DNA of 64,000 bases, from positions 1 through 64,000 of the forward strand of contig MCFE01000381.1 of NCBI GenBank assembly GCA_002104905.1. Reading direction: 5' to 3'. The notes under the pieces are model-generated. The model was given only the letters and a program-made list of their open reading frames with translations. It did not search any database and was not told the origin of the DNA. Position 1 is the stretch's first letter; each line of letters opens with the position of its first letter. The translations under genes and the position numbers were made by a program. Shown here one piece after another: positions 42,319 to 53,747 of this stretch. This DNA comes from Basidiobolus meristosporus CBS 931.73 (lineage: Eukaryota > Basidiobolomycota > Basidiobolomycetes > Basidiobolales > Basidiobolaceae).

Positions 42319-42857
42319 ATGACCAATACACCACTCCCAGAGTTAATAGCCACTTTTAAAGGTGCCATTCCAGTAAAATTCTCAGGAGAGAATGTACTGA
42401 GTTCTAGAAGAGTTAACGATATAGCTGCAGCATTTGAGCTATCACACAAGAACAAAATCCAGTTGTTCCCCTTTCTCTGTGAAGTTGAAGTATCAAGATT
42501 CTTACGAAGTTTGGACCCATTTAAGATATCTGTTGGCGCTAACTATAACTGGGACACTGCTCAACAAGCTATTTTAGCTGAGTACCAAAAGGAAGCACAG
42601 TTTGTTACACTAAATGAGCTAGAGATGCCTTACGACAAGATCCAACCCTTGCAGAAGTACATTCAAAAGTTTGAGTCAAAAGCAAGGCATGTTGAAGCAG
42701 CTATTGGAGTTCCAAGATATTATCAAAGAAACTATTTTCTGATGAATATGCCTCCTGAAATACGTAATGCCATTAGCCACCAAGTTCAGGCTACAAGCTC
42801 CTACAACAATGTTAAACAAATGGTGTTAAACTATCAATCAGGGAGACATTATATTTG
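42319..42857 (+). pseudogene. Gypsy-type gag of the LTR-II element, truncated
   Basis: An open frame of 179 codons from ATG 42,319, starting MTNTPLPELIATFKGAIPVKF. It has a retrotransposon-gag-like helical core (CEVEVSRFLRSLDPF, MPYDKIQPLQKYIQKFESKA, YFLMNMPPEIRNAI). Ty3-type gag proteins form the particle shell. The frame runs into LTR-I sequence at about 42,846 and stops; no zinc knuckle, protease or RT of this element follows. Classification as gag rests on position after LTR plus primer-binding site and on composition. Confidence 0.7.
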
Positions 42858-43243
42858 ATTCTTTCCAAGTTTGTTCTTGTACAGGCAAAGATACTTTTCT
42901 GTCTTTGTAACTATTGACCAAAGCTGCATTCTTATCAAGTCCCTGCTGGTGGAGTTTACAGTTGTTTTGACTTTGGAAGCTTTACTACATTGTCATCTCA
43001 AAGGATGCTGAACCCAGCACATACTTTTGTTAAGACACCAACTAAGTTGGGGATTGTAGCTCAATAGTTTTCCCTTGACAAGCTTGTGGCTTTATTCCCC
43101 TTCACATTAGATTAAAGACAGAACCCAAGTATTCCTAGCAAGCTTTTGCCAGAGGTTATCACACCCAGTGAACACCCCACACACAAAACACTTGAGAAGT
43201 GTTGGACGTATCTCTCCCTTGGACTTATACACCACCACATATT

Positions 43244-43260
43244 TGGCACCCAGCGTGGGG
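43244..43260 (+). other. Gypsy-1 primer-binding site
   Basis: TGGCACCCAGCGTGGGG, five bases after the LTR end. It has the usual TGG start and pairs in principle with a tRNA 3' CCA end. Confidence 0.75.
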
Positions 43261-43380
43261 GGTTCATACAAGCTCCCTAGGACCCAACAAGATTTACCTG
43301 AAGATTTGAGCTGTTATCCACCTATTGAAAAGAGACTACAGATATTACCAAGATTACAACACCAACATACATGCCCAAAA

Positions 43381-45435
43381 ATGAACTCTATGCCATTACC
43401 ACTCTCACATGGAGCCCCACAGTTTGATGGAAAGAATGTGGAGAGCTTCATATTCAAATGGGAGAAGCTCTGCAAGATGTGCAGCCTATCTGAACAAGAA
43501 ATGGCTGAAGACTTCCCCTACTACTGCACCAATGATATTACCACTAAGCTTCTCAGACAAGGAGACATTCTCACTGACTGGGCCTTAATGAAGACCTACC
43601 TACAGACTGAGTATGGTAGACCCCAGATATACTATGGAATTGAAGACCTCAGGCACTTTGGAAGAACTGGACTTTCCAAGCTACCACTTGAAGAGCTCAT
43701 TCAACAGTATGAAGATATGGCCAAGCCACTCCTAGAGTCCCAGGCTATAACTGAGTTAACCATGACACTTTACCTTGCACAAGGGCTTCCCCAGGACTTG
43801 GCAAGGAAAGTTGACTTACATGCAGCCAAAGATGACAAGTCTGGCATTCCTTGCTTTGCAGAGATGAAATGTGTTCTCCTAGAGGCAAAGCAAACTTCTA
43901 CCTTTATGAGACTCCTGACATCTAATATGCCAGACCAGTCAACCAAGGAGCCAAGGAGTGCTGCTGCTGACAATCAGACCTACACTACCAACAGAATTGA
44001 CCAACTTGCTGAACAGCTACAAAAGCTAGCCCTCAAGATTAATGGCTCAGCTGAGGTTGCTACTGAGGGACAAAGACCTTTGCCCAGGCACTGCATCTAG
44101 TGTGACTCTACTCAGCATGCCAGACGAGAATGCTCAGAGCTTAGCCAGCTACTCAGAGAAGGAGCAGTACAGTTTGATGCTGATGGAATGCTTGCTGACA
44201 AGGAAGGAAGAAGGATTCCCACTAATTTCCAAAGAGGAGGGATGAGAGCCCTTTTCCAGAAATCTGACTCAGCAACCAGAAAGATTACTGTTGATGCCCC
44301 TATTGGGACTCATAAAGTGAATCCAAGCAGCCCTGACAACAGACAATATGAATTTGATGCCTTTGCTACCAAAAGACACCTCCCTGAAGAACCTGCCAAA
44401 CCCATCCTTAGAAGACCACAATTTGAAGAACCTGAAGTTGTTATTGACAAGAGGCCTAGTATGCTGCCCAACCAAGATCCATTGCCTCACTTTCAGATGA
44501 CCTCAAAGATAGCAAGCTACTCAAGCCCTCAACTGATTACTGAGAAGCTGCTGAAGCAGAACCTCACTTTGTTGGTTGGAGAAATCATGAGTGTATCCCC
44601 ATCTGTTAGGAAGACCTTTGATGAGCAGCTTAGAACAAGACAACAAGCTGTTGAACATATGGACACTCATATAATTCAGACAAGCCATGAAGACCACCAA
44701 AAGGATGACAACACTACTGAATATAAAACCTTTTACTCAGTTGCAACTGCTGTGGTGAAAGGGTATATATATGATGACCCTGTTGACTGCCATATTGACA
44801 GTGGCTCAGAGATTTGTGTTATGCCGCTAGACTTCTGGAAGACACTTAGAAGCAAGGAGCTACTGCCTGTTGATAGAGATATTGGATGGAACATGACTGA
44901 TGCAAACTCAGGATCTAGTCCACTCTACGGTGTAGTGCACAAGTTCCCTATAAAGGTACAAGGAATCAAGGTCTGGCTTCCCCTCTTCATCTGCCAGAAG
45001 GCAAACTTTGACCTTCTGCTAGGTAGACCATGGGAAACCAGTACTAAGGCTACAACTACCAACTATTCCGATGGGTCAGTATGGTACACCATACAAGGAT
45101 CCAATCCAGGACTACAGTCAACCTTCTGTGGTGTAACACCCAACAATAAGAGGACACATACTGCTTGCCAGAAGGCACATCTTGTTATGGAAGAAGATGA
45201 AGAGCCTGACAATATACACCCCAACATTTGGAGCTGCTCATTAGGTATACAGGAGCAAACAGCTATGGCTCAAGCAAAATACATGACAGTAGAACAGAAG
45301 ATTAGACCATCACTTACCCCATTGACTGATGGATCTCAACCTGCTGATTACATTAGACCACCAGAAGAAACACCAGAAGATATACAACTTACACCTGAGA
45401 GACTTAAGCAACTTATCATTGATGATGGAACCTAA
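43381..45435 (+). pseudogene. Gypsy-1 gag-protease, one in-frame TAG
   Basis: Gag starts at the ATG in 43,381 (MNSMPLPLSHGAPQFDGKNV; F-x-W-x-K-L 'FKWEKLCKM'). The frame is open to 45,435 apart from one TAG at 44,098-44,100. The TAG lies inside the zinc knuckle (C-I-stop-C-x4-H-x4-C, last part CDSTQHARREC). After it come a linker and the aspartic protease (CHIDSGSEICVMPLDFW; FDLLLGRPWE at about 45,010). Gag builds the particle and the protease cleaves the polyprotein. The stop could be a TGG-to-TAG mutation or a read-through codon. The frame ends in TAA at 45,433, overlapping pol by about 107 nt in a +1 frame relation. Confidence 0.88.
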
Positions 45436-48190
45436 CACCAGAGGAGATACTATTATCAAGGAGACCTTGAAAAGGCATGATAAGGTCTTCTCATATAATG
45501 ACAAGGAGATGGGACTCTTAAAGACATTGGTTGAAAAACCCATCAAGATTCATACAGTGCCCCACACACCCTGGTCATTTAAGCCTTACCCACTGCCCAG
45601 AGGACTCCAAGCTGATGTGCATGACCTACTTAAGAAGAAGATAGAAGCTGGTATCCTAGAACCTTGCCATGGACCCTATGCTAACAGATGGTTTGTGACC
45701 AAAAAGAAGAATGGAAAGCTCCAATTCATTCAAGACATGCAACCTGCAAATGCTGTCACTATCAGAGATGCTTCTATACCTCCATCTCTTGATGACTTTG
45801 CAGAAAGCTTTAGTGGCCACTCCATCTACTCAACATATGATCTCTACTCAGGATATGACCAGATCCCCCTTGATGAGACATCAAGAGATATGTTTGCACT
45901 ACAGACACCATTTGGACTGTTAAGGATGACAAGACTCAGTCAAGGGGCTACAAACTCTGTGGCTCAGTTCCAGAGATGCATGGTAAATGTGCTGTATCAG
46001 TTTATACCTGAGAAACTTGCTGTCTTCGTGGATGACATAGGCATCAAAGGATCAAAATTCCAGGACACCACTGAAGTTATGCCTGGAGTAAGAAAGTTTG
46101 TCTATGACCATATTGCAGACAATAATGCCATATTAGGAGCCATTGAAGAAGCTGGACTCACCATCAGTGGTGAGAAAAGCAGCTTTGGTGTATCAGAGAT
46201 ATCCATTGTTGGACAAAAATGCAACACCTTTGGTTGCTCACCTGGAGATTCCAAGACACAAAAGATATGCAACTGGCCTACCCCCACAAATCTAACACAA
46301 GCTTGTGGCTTTGTGGCAGCTTGTGGGTTCTTTAGGATCTGGATCCCAAGATTTTCTGAGATAGCAGAACCAATCTACCAACTACAGAGAAAGAATACCC
46401 CATTTATCTGGGGAGAAGAGCAAGAAGAAGCCATGCAATTACTGAAAGAGGCCTTAGTATCTCCACCAGTTCTAAGACCTCTTGACTATCAAAACACTGA
46501 ATGCCCACCTATTTTGACAGTGGATGCAAGCCCTATAGGAGCTGGAGCACTACTTGGACAAGATGATGAAGATGGCAACCGCTATGCCTGCAGATATGAG
46601 AGCTGCCTATTCTCTCCTAGAGTGCAAAGATACTCACAGATTAAGAGAGAACTACTAGGAGTTGTGAAGATGCTGAGGAAACTGAAGTCACAACTCTACA
46701 TGACACATTTTATCCTGGAGACAGATGCCAAGCCACTTATAGGAATGATCAACAAGCCTGACCTACCTGATGATGCCGCAAACCAATGGATGGCATGGCT
46801 GAAAATGTTTGACTTTGAGGTCAGACATATCCCTGGCAAAACAAATGTTGTGGCTGATGCACTCTCCAGGAAGGGACCGCAATTATTTGAAGACTTGGAC
46901 CCTCACTTTGATGATATTATTGATGCAGAGATCTGACAGATTGCCATCAAAGACCAAGAGAGAACTACCTGGAGTCTGATCAAGGAATATCTAAGGACAC
47001 TTAAGAAACCTAGTTGGATGGACATTCAGGAGTTTAGAAAACTAAGGAAGAAGGCACACCACTACTATCTTAAAGATGATCTTCTCTTTAAGCAAGTGAA
47101 GCCTGGACTTATGCCAAGAAGAGTAGTCACTACCCCTCAAGAGCAACTGAACATCATGACAAGTATCCACCAAGGAGAACCAGGAGGACATAGAGGACAA
47201 GAAGCCACATACAATACTACAGCTCAGAGGTACTACTGGGAAAACATGTACTATGATATCCAACACTTTGTTGAGTCATGTGTAGCCTGCCAGAAGAGAT
47301 CCTCCAAGCATTATGAAGAACCACTGCATCCTACTTACACAATCTGTCTATGGCAAAAGGTTGGTATTGACCTTGTCCACATGCCAATAGCTGGATCAAA
47401 AAAGTACCTGATTGTTGCTAGAGATGACCTTAGTGGATGGGCAGAGGCTTGAGCCTTGCCCAACAACAAGAGCCATACCATATGGAGATTTATACTTGAA
47501 GACATCATCTGCAGATTTGGCTGCATCCAACAGTTTGTTGCTGACAGAGGAGAGATGACATCCCAAATGATCCAGGAGTTGTGCTCAAAGTACAAGATAC
47601 ACATAGCTTTCACAACAGCTTACCACCCTCAAGCCAATGGAATGATAGAGAGAGGACATGGACCATTGGTGAACTCTCTTGTCAAGGCCTGTGAGAATAA
47701 CACAACACTGTGGCCACAGCAATTACATCTTGCACTCTGGGCAGATAGAATTACTACCAAGAGAACAACTGGATTATCACCATTCAGACTACTCTATGGA
47801 CATGACTGCATACTACCAGTTGAGTTAAACACAGTCACTTGGAACTCATTGAATTGGAGATCCAATATGCAGACTGAAGACCTCCTTGCAACTCGCATAC
47901 AGCAACTTGATCACCATGACTTGAATATTAGCAGAGCTGCTGAACAACTTAAGGATACACAATTAAAGAACAAGGTGCCCTTTGACAAATCACACCCAAC
48001 AAGACCAAAATCACTATCACTAGGAGACCCAGTATTACTCTACAATTCTACCTTGGACAAGCAATGGAGTCGGAAGTTTGACAACAAATGGACTGGCCCC
48101 TACCTCATTTCCAAAGTGATTGGAAATGGAAGTTATTACATATCTGAGCTTGACAACACCCAGTTGAGAGCACCAGTTGCTGGAAATTGA
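45434..48190 (+). pseudogene. Gypsy-1 pol: RT, RNase H, integrase
   Basis: Frame +1 relative to gag-protease (open from 45,329). Reverse transcriptase: FIQDMQPANAVTIRDASIPP, YDLYSGYDQIPLD and the active site FVDDIGIKG (F-V-D-D). RNase H: TVDASPIGAGALLG and LETDAKPLIGMI. Integrase: an H-H-C-C zinc region (HQGEPGGHRG ... SCVACQKRS), VGIDLVHMP, DDLSGWAEA, then FVADRGEMTS and YHPQANGMIERG (D,D-x35-E type core). In-frame TGA codons interrupt at 46,934, 47,450 and 48,188. Each sits where Trp or Arg (TGG/CGA) is expected, so these are probably point mutations. Otherwise well preserved, so fairly young. Confidence 0.93.
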
Positions 48191-48271
48191 CTTAAGTTAT
48201 TCAAGCATAGGAATTTCACACATCAAGATTAGTTTGCTTTGACCCAAGTTCAAAGCTGAGAGAGGGGTGGA

Positions 48272-49342
48272 TGTAGTGGGGTGACAGTGACACCCACTGA
48301 CAGATGTGCTCATTCCCTTATTTTCTACTTCCCTATATCTCTACTACACTTATTTTAGTTTTATCCCATTTGTCTTACCCAATCAGTACTATCCCATAAG
48401 CCGGTTGACTATCACACCTGCTTACCTTATTGCGTAAGTCACCCCTCACTTTATGTAAGATTACTAGCTATAAGTACTTCTATATTAGGCAAGTACCCGC
48501 GCCAGTACCCGTGACACATGATCAGCCCGTGTCACCATCCCTACCATTTTCATACCATATATGGTATCCCCATGTTACACAGGTTTCAGAATACTGATTC
48601 CTGATTGGTCAGATGTGCTGTGCCTCTTAGAACCTTCCGGCACCTACTTAGAACATTCTTAGGTCATTCTGATGTCATTAAGATTTCTATTGATATCCGG
48701 AACCTTCTGGAACACCATGATTAGTAATCACTTAGCCAGTGAGAAAAGTATATAAGGGAGGCTATCCCTCAACAATCAATCATCATCCCTTTTATCAATA
48801 TGCCAACTTGTTGATTAGTGTGATCACTGCTACCTGCTGCTACCTGAACTTCCAACCCTAGACCACAGGACACTCCCAGGAAACCGCGCTGACAGCCAAC
48901 TGACCTTGGAGGCACTACTTGTGAGGAATACTCAGAGTAGGTATCTTTTATTATATTTGATTCTTTCCCAAGTTTGTTCTTGTACAGGCAAAGATACTTT
49001 TCTGTCTTTGTAACTATTGACCAAAGCTGCATTCTTGTCAAGTCCCTGCTGGTGGAGTTTACAGTTGTTGTGACTTTGGAAGCTTTAGTACATTGTCATC
49101 TCAAAGGACGCTGAACCCAGCACATACTTTTGTTAAGACGCCAACTAAGTTGGGGATTGTAGCTCAATAGTTTTCCCTTGACAAGCTTGTGTCTTTATTC
49201 CCCTTCACATTAGATTAGAGACAGAACCCAAGTATTCCTAGCAAGCTTTTGCCAGAGGTTATCACACCCAGTGAACACCCCACACACAAAACACTTGAGA
49301 AGTGTTGGACGTATCTCTCCCTTGGACTTATACACCACCACA
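48272..49342 (+). repeat. LTR-I, Gypsy-1 3' LTR
   Basis: 1,071 bp, TGTAGTGGGGTGACAG...CACCACCACA. Contains the 16-bp palindrome ATACCATATATGGTAT (48,552-48,567) and a TATATAAGGGAGGCTATCCC block near 48,750. Confidence 0.92.
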
Positions 49343-50331
49343 GCGTTCACTGGGTGCAATAACCTCTGGCAAAAGCTTGCTAGGAATACTTGGGTTCTGT
49401 CTCTAATCTAATGTGAAGGGGAATAAAGACACAAGCTTGTCAAGGGAAAACTATTGAGCTACAATCCCCAACTTAGTTGGCATCTTAACAAAAGTATGTG
49501 CTGGGTTCAGCATCCTTTGAGATGACAATGTACTAAAGCTTCCAAAGTCACAACAACTGTAAACTCCACCAGCAGGGACTTGATAAGAATGCAGATGTGG
49601 TCAATATTTACATAGCCAGATGAGTATCTTTGACTGTACACAAACAAACCTGGGAAAGAATCAAATATAATAAAAGATCCCTACTCTGAGTATTCCTCAT
49701 AAGTAGTGCCTCCAAAGTCAGATGGCTGTCAGTGCAGTTTCCTGGGAGTTTCCTGTAGTCTGGGATAGGAAGTTCAGGTAGCAGCAGGTAGCAGTGATAA
49801 CACTTATCATCAAGTTGGTATATTGAAAAAGGGATGATGATATATTGTTGAGGGATTGCCACCCTTATATACTTTTCTCACTGGCTAAGTGATCACTAAT
49901 CAAGGTGTTCCAGAAGGATCCGTAGATTGGCAGAAATCTGAATGATATCATAATGAGCTAAGAATATTCTAAGTAGATGCCAGAAGGTTCAAAGAGGCAC
50001 AGCACATCCAACCAATCAGTGATCAGTACTCCAAGACCTGTGTAACATAGGGATACCATATGTGGAGTGAAGATGGTAGGGATGGTGACACAGTTTGATC
50101 ATTTGTCATGGGTCTTGGCATGGATACTTGCCTAATGCAGAAGCACCCATATTTAATAATCATACATAAAGTGAGGGATACCTATGCTTTAAATAGGCTA
50201 GTATTGTGTTAGCTGGCTTATGGGATAGTACTGATCAGATAAGACAGATGGGATAAAACTTAAATAAGGGTAGTAGAGAAAATATGGGAATGAGCTCATC
50301 TGTTGGTGGGTATCACTGTGACCCCACTACA
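49343..50331 (-). repeat. Antisense LTR-I abutting the 3' LTR
   Basis: About 989 bp of reverse-complement LTR-I, from its GTTCACTGGGTGC region to its start (...GACCCCACTACA). It directly follows the 3' LTR without spacer and lacks its outer about 65 bp. It is more diverged than the Gypsy-1 LTR, so it is an older copy. Together they form a roughly 1-kb-arm inverted repeat. Confidence 0.88.
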
Positions 50332-50344
50332 ACACCACAATCAA

Positions 50345-50560
50345 GTATACATTTACTTTGAAGGTACTATCCAGAAGAATGACAAGATGGAGTGAATACA
50401 CTCAGCAATTTGACTTGGAGATTGTCTACTGACCTGGGAAAAGCAACCCAGTTGCTAATGTGTTATTGAGGCTAGAACAAGTTGTGCAACTCAACTTGGT
50501 GCATGAATCAGACTACATTAGAAAATACAATTAGTCAGCAATTGATCTGGCAAAATGTAT
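50345..50560 (+). pseudogene. Gypsy RNase H-tether fragment
   Basis: Translation shows RMTRWSEYTQQFDLEIVY, a stop, PGKSNPVANVLLRLEQV. This is the standard end of a Gypsy RNase H ('R-W-x-x-x-L-x-x-F-D-x-x-I-x-Y-R-P-G-K-x-N-x-V-A-D-x-L-S-R'). Stops and missing upstream RT show it is a relic of another Gypsy family. The following 500 nt (to about 51,080) are probably its decayed integrase part, but I could not align it. Confidence 0.7.
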
Positions 50561-51082
50561 ATAAGGAGCTGCAGGAAGCTTGACAACAATCAGCTCAAGT
50601 TTTAGGGACTACAATACTAGCTAAACCCTCTATTCCTCTCCAACTCATATATCAAGGCTTGTAATAAGTGCAGCATCAGGCACCTGAGTAATGATCTTAT
50701 TGCCTTTCTGATCTGAATGCTACTCATATACAACATCCCTGGGCTTGATCAGCTTATGAATTTTGCCATCATCCACCCCTATAAGAAATTATTATGATGA
50801 TCCTATTAAAAGGCCATCACAAATTTAAAGTCGTATCACTAAGAGGTACTGAACCTGTCATGACACCATGCTGAGACTGTTGAGAAATGATTGCTCCCCA
50901 GATTTCACAAAAAACTTAGTCAAAATTTTACATCACAACAAAATATTAGTGGCTTTTGATTGATTACCTGCCAATTCACTCACTTTCTGATCCTGGTCAC
51001 TTGATCACCTCCTATGTTTGTGTACACTGATTGGCTATTGCCACATTTTCACACTCCTTACTTCCCAACTCAACTGTTTCTC

Positions 51083-53661
51083 TTACTTTTTATTTGTACA
51101 AATTGATTTATTTCCATTAAACTTCAGTTGTATATCAATTGCCAATTGTATTGGCCTATACAAGTCCCTATACCATATACTAACATTAAGCCCAACTCCA
51201 CACTTAACAAGTATTTCCATTAAAATCCACCACTCAATAGGTATTTCTGCTGTGATGCTCTGTTTCCATGACTCTGGCTGGAACCTAATAGCTTTATGCC
51301 ATTGTTCACTCACTGGTTCCCACACATCCTGGTCTTCAGCCAGCACTGCAAGGTCTAGCACTTCATTTTCAAGTCTTTGCTATGAATCCCTGCAATATAC
51401 AAGTGTGCTTTCTTGTGCACTGCTCTTGAAAAAGTGCTGCAACCTCTTGGTGTGTCTATTAATATTCCAAAATTCCACTGAAGACATTGTGCTAGTCTTC
51501 CAAGTTCTTGCCATTGTAGCCTCATCTGTCAGTGGGATCTCCACTCTTTCAACAATGGAGGATGTGGAGGCTGTGATAGACAAATTGCCTTTCTCTGCTG
51601 ACTCTACTACCTTGCTGGAGTGTAGCTCAACTGGCTGCGCTTCCAACCCTTGTGAAAACAGTGGTTTTCTTGTTGGTATTTCTTCTTGGCTATGATGAGA
51701 TTCAGTCTGTTCTGGGTTTACAGCATTAATTGGCAAGAATGGTGTAGTGGGGTGACATTGACACCCACTGACAGATGTGCTCATTCCCTTATTTTCTACT
51801 TCCTATATATCTACTACATTTATTTTAGTTTTATCCCATTTGTCTTACCCAATCAGTACTATCCCATAAGCCAATTGACTATCACACCTGCTGACCTTAT
51901 TGCATAAGTTACTCCTCACTTTACATAAGATTACTAGCTATAAGTGCTTCTATATTAGGTAAGTACCGGCGCCAGTACCTGTAACACATGATCAAACTGT
52001 GTTGCCATCCCTACCATTTCCATACCATATATGGTATCCCTATGTTACACAAGTTTCAGAATACTGATTCCTGATTGGTTGGATGTGCTGTGCCTCTTAG
52101 AACCTTCCAGCACCTACTTAGAACATTCTTAGGTCATTCTGATGTCATTAGGATTTCTGTTGATATCCAGAACCTTCTGGAACACCATGATTAGTAATCA
52201 CTTAGCCAGTAAGAAAAGTATACAAGGGAGGCTATCCCTCAACAATAAATCATCATCCCTTTTATCAATATACCAACTTGTTGATTAGTGTAATCACTGC
52301 TACCTGCTGCTACCTGAACTTCCAACCCCAGACCACCGGACACTCCCAGGAAACCACGCTGACAGCCAACTGACCATGGAGGCACTACTTGTGAGGAATA
52401 CTCAGAGTAGGTATCTTTTATTATATTTGATTCTTTCCCAGGTTTGTTTGTGTACAGGCAAAGATACTCATCTGGCTATGTAAATATTGACCACATCTGC
52501 ATTCTTATCAAGTCCCTGCTGGTGGAGTTTACAGTTGTTTTGACTTTGGAAGCTTTAGTACATTGTCATCTCAAAGGATGCTGAAACCCAGCACATACTT
52601 TTGTTAAGACGCCAACTAAGTTGGGGATTGTAGCGCAATAGTTTTCCCTTGACAAGCTTGTGGCTTTATTCCCCTTCACATTAGATTAGAGACAGAACCC
52701 AAGTATTCCTAGCAAGCTTTAGCCAGAGGTTATTGCACCAGTGAACACCCCACACACAAAACACTTGAGAAGTGTTGGACGTATCTCTCCCTTGGACCTA
52801 TACACCACCACAATGGCAGTATTTTTTGTATGCTTCTCTAACTCAAGCTTAGACAAATTGCCATTTTCAGCAAACTCATCTACCTTGCTGGAGTGTAGCT
52901 CAACTGCCTGTGCTTCCATCTCTTGTGAAAACAGCTGTTTTCTTGTTGGTTATTCTTCTTGGCTATGATGGGATTCAGTCTGTTCCTGGCTTGTGGCATT
53001 AATTGGAGAGAACTGCAGTTTTTTTTGCATGCCTCCCTGTCTCAGGCTTGGGTAGACCTTTTTCCCTTTCCCTATCCTTTTATCATTGCCAGGTCTTCTA
53101 CTGCCACTTTATCTGAGTGCCTCTTGTAATGAACTACTCTTCTCCTTGATGAGCTCTGCTCTGACGCATCTGTTTTGACATGCTTGTCCCTTGCTGGCAC
53201 TCTTCTGGCAACTTGACATTTCTTTACTCTCTGTTTTGATCTCTCAGCTGTAGTTGTGATGGGCTCTTGAGAAAGCCACTGGTGCTTATCACTTCCAGGT
53301 CCTTCACTGCCACATTGCGTGAGTGCTTCTTGAGTGGTACTAAGCTTATTCCTCAACAAATGCTTTGCTGGTGCGTCCATGTCTGCCTGCTTGTCCCTTA
53401 TTGGCACTCTTCCAGCTACTTGACATCTCTTTGATGCTTGTTTGGAGCTTTTAGCCCTGCTTGTAGCAGGATCATGAGGAAGCTGCTAGTTTTTAGCAAT
53501 GGCTCCCTTGTTCCTCTGTCTTCAATAGTTTCTGCTATTCTGAGATACTTTCTTAGCATACCAATGCTGGCCCAAAATCTGCTTGCCTGTTTGAATTCAG
53601 GATAATGCTTATGGAACAAGTCAAGAGCATTCTGCTTGGCCTTTGGTCCTGATGGTCCCAT
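51083..53661 (-). pseudogene. Unrecognised antisense repeat-module gene, split by solo LTR-I
   Basis: Reading the minus strand from an ATG at 53,661: MGPSGPKAKQNALDLFHKHY... (helical, basic). Two copies of a CQVA(G/R)RVP(I/A)RDK module follow (about 53,400 and 53,200). Then come two copies of a module with SPINATSQEQTESHHSQEE / LPINAVNPEQTESHHSQEE and EAQ(A/P)VELHSSKV (about 52,960 and 51,710). The end is a segment with VWEPVSEQWHKAIRFQPESW (about 51,300). Frame changes (near 53,500 and 52,830) and at least one in-frame TAG (51,378) show decay. A solo LTR-I at 51,743-52,812 splits it. No known domain recognised. Likely a transposon-associated accessory gene or captured gene (inference). Confidence 0.5.
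51743..52812 (+). mobile_element. Solo LTR-I with 4-bp target duplication
   Basis: 1,070 bp, TGTAGTGGGGTGACATTG...CACCACCACA, flanked by ATGG (51,739-51,742 and 52,813-52,816). Very similar to the Gypsy-1 3' LTR, including the palindrome at 52,022-52,037. Inserted into the antisense repeat-module gene. Confidence 0.92.
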
Positions 53662-53747
53662 GGTATAACAGCCCTAAGGTGATGGCATGCTAGACTAATG
53701 AAGGCCTCTTAACTATTAGACTACTCTTCTTTATTACACTCATTGGC

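Larger units (their letters stand above)
42846..49342 (+). mobile_element. Gypsy-1: Ty3/Gypsy element with truncated 5' LTR
   Basis: Only the 3' part of its 5' LTR is present (42,846-43,239). Then come a primer-binding site, gag-protease, RT, RNase H, integrase, a polypurine tract (GAGAGAGGGGTGGA, about 48,256-48,271) and a full 3' LTR-I (48,272-49,342). The 5' junction shares ATTATATTTGATTCTTTCC between the LTR-II gag and LTR-I, so it looks like a recombination or deletion joint. RNase H-integrase order identifies Ty3/Gypsy. Confidence 0.92.
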
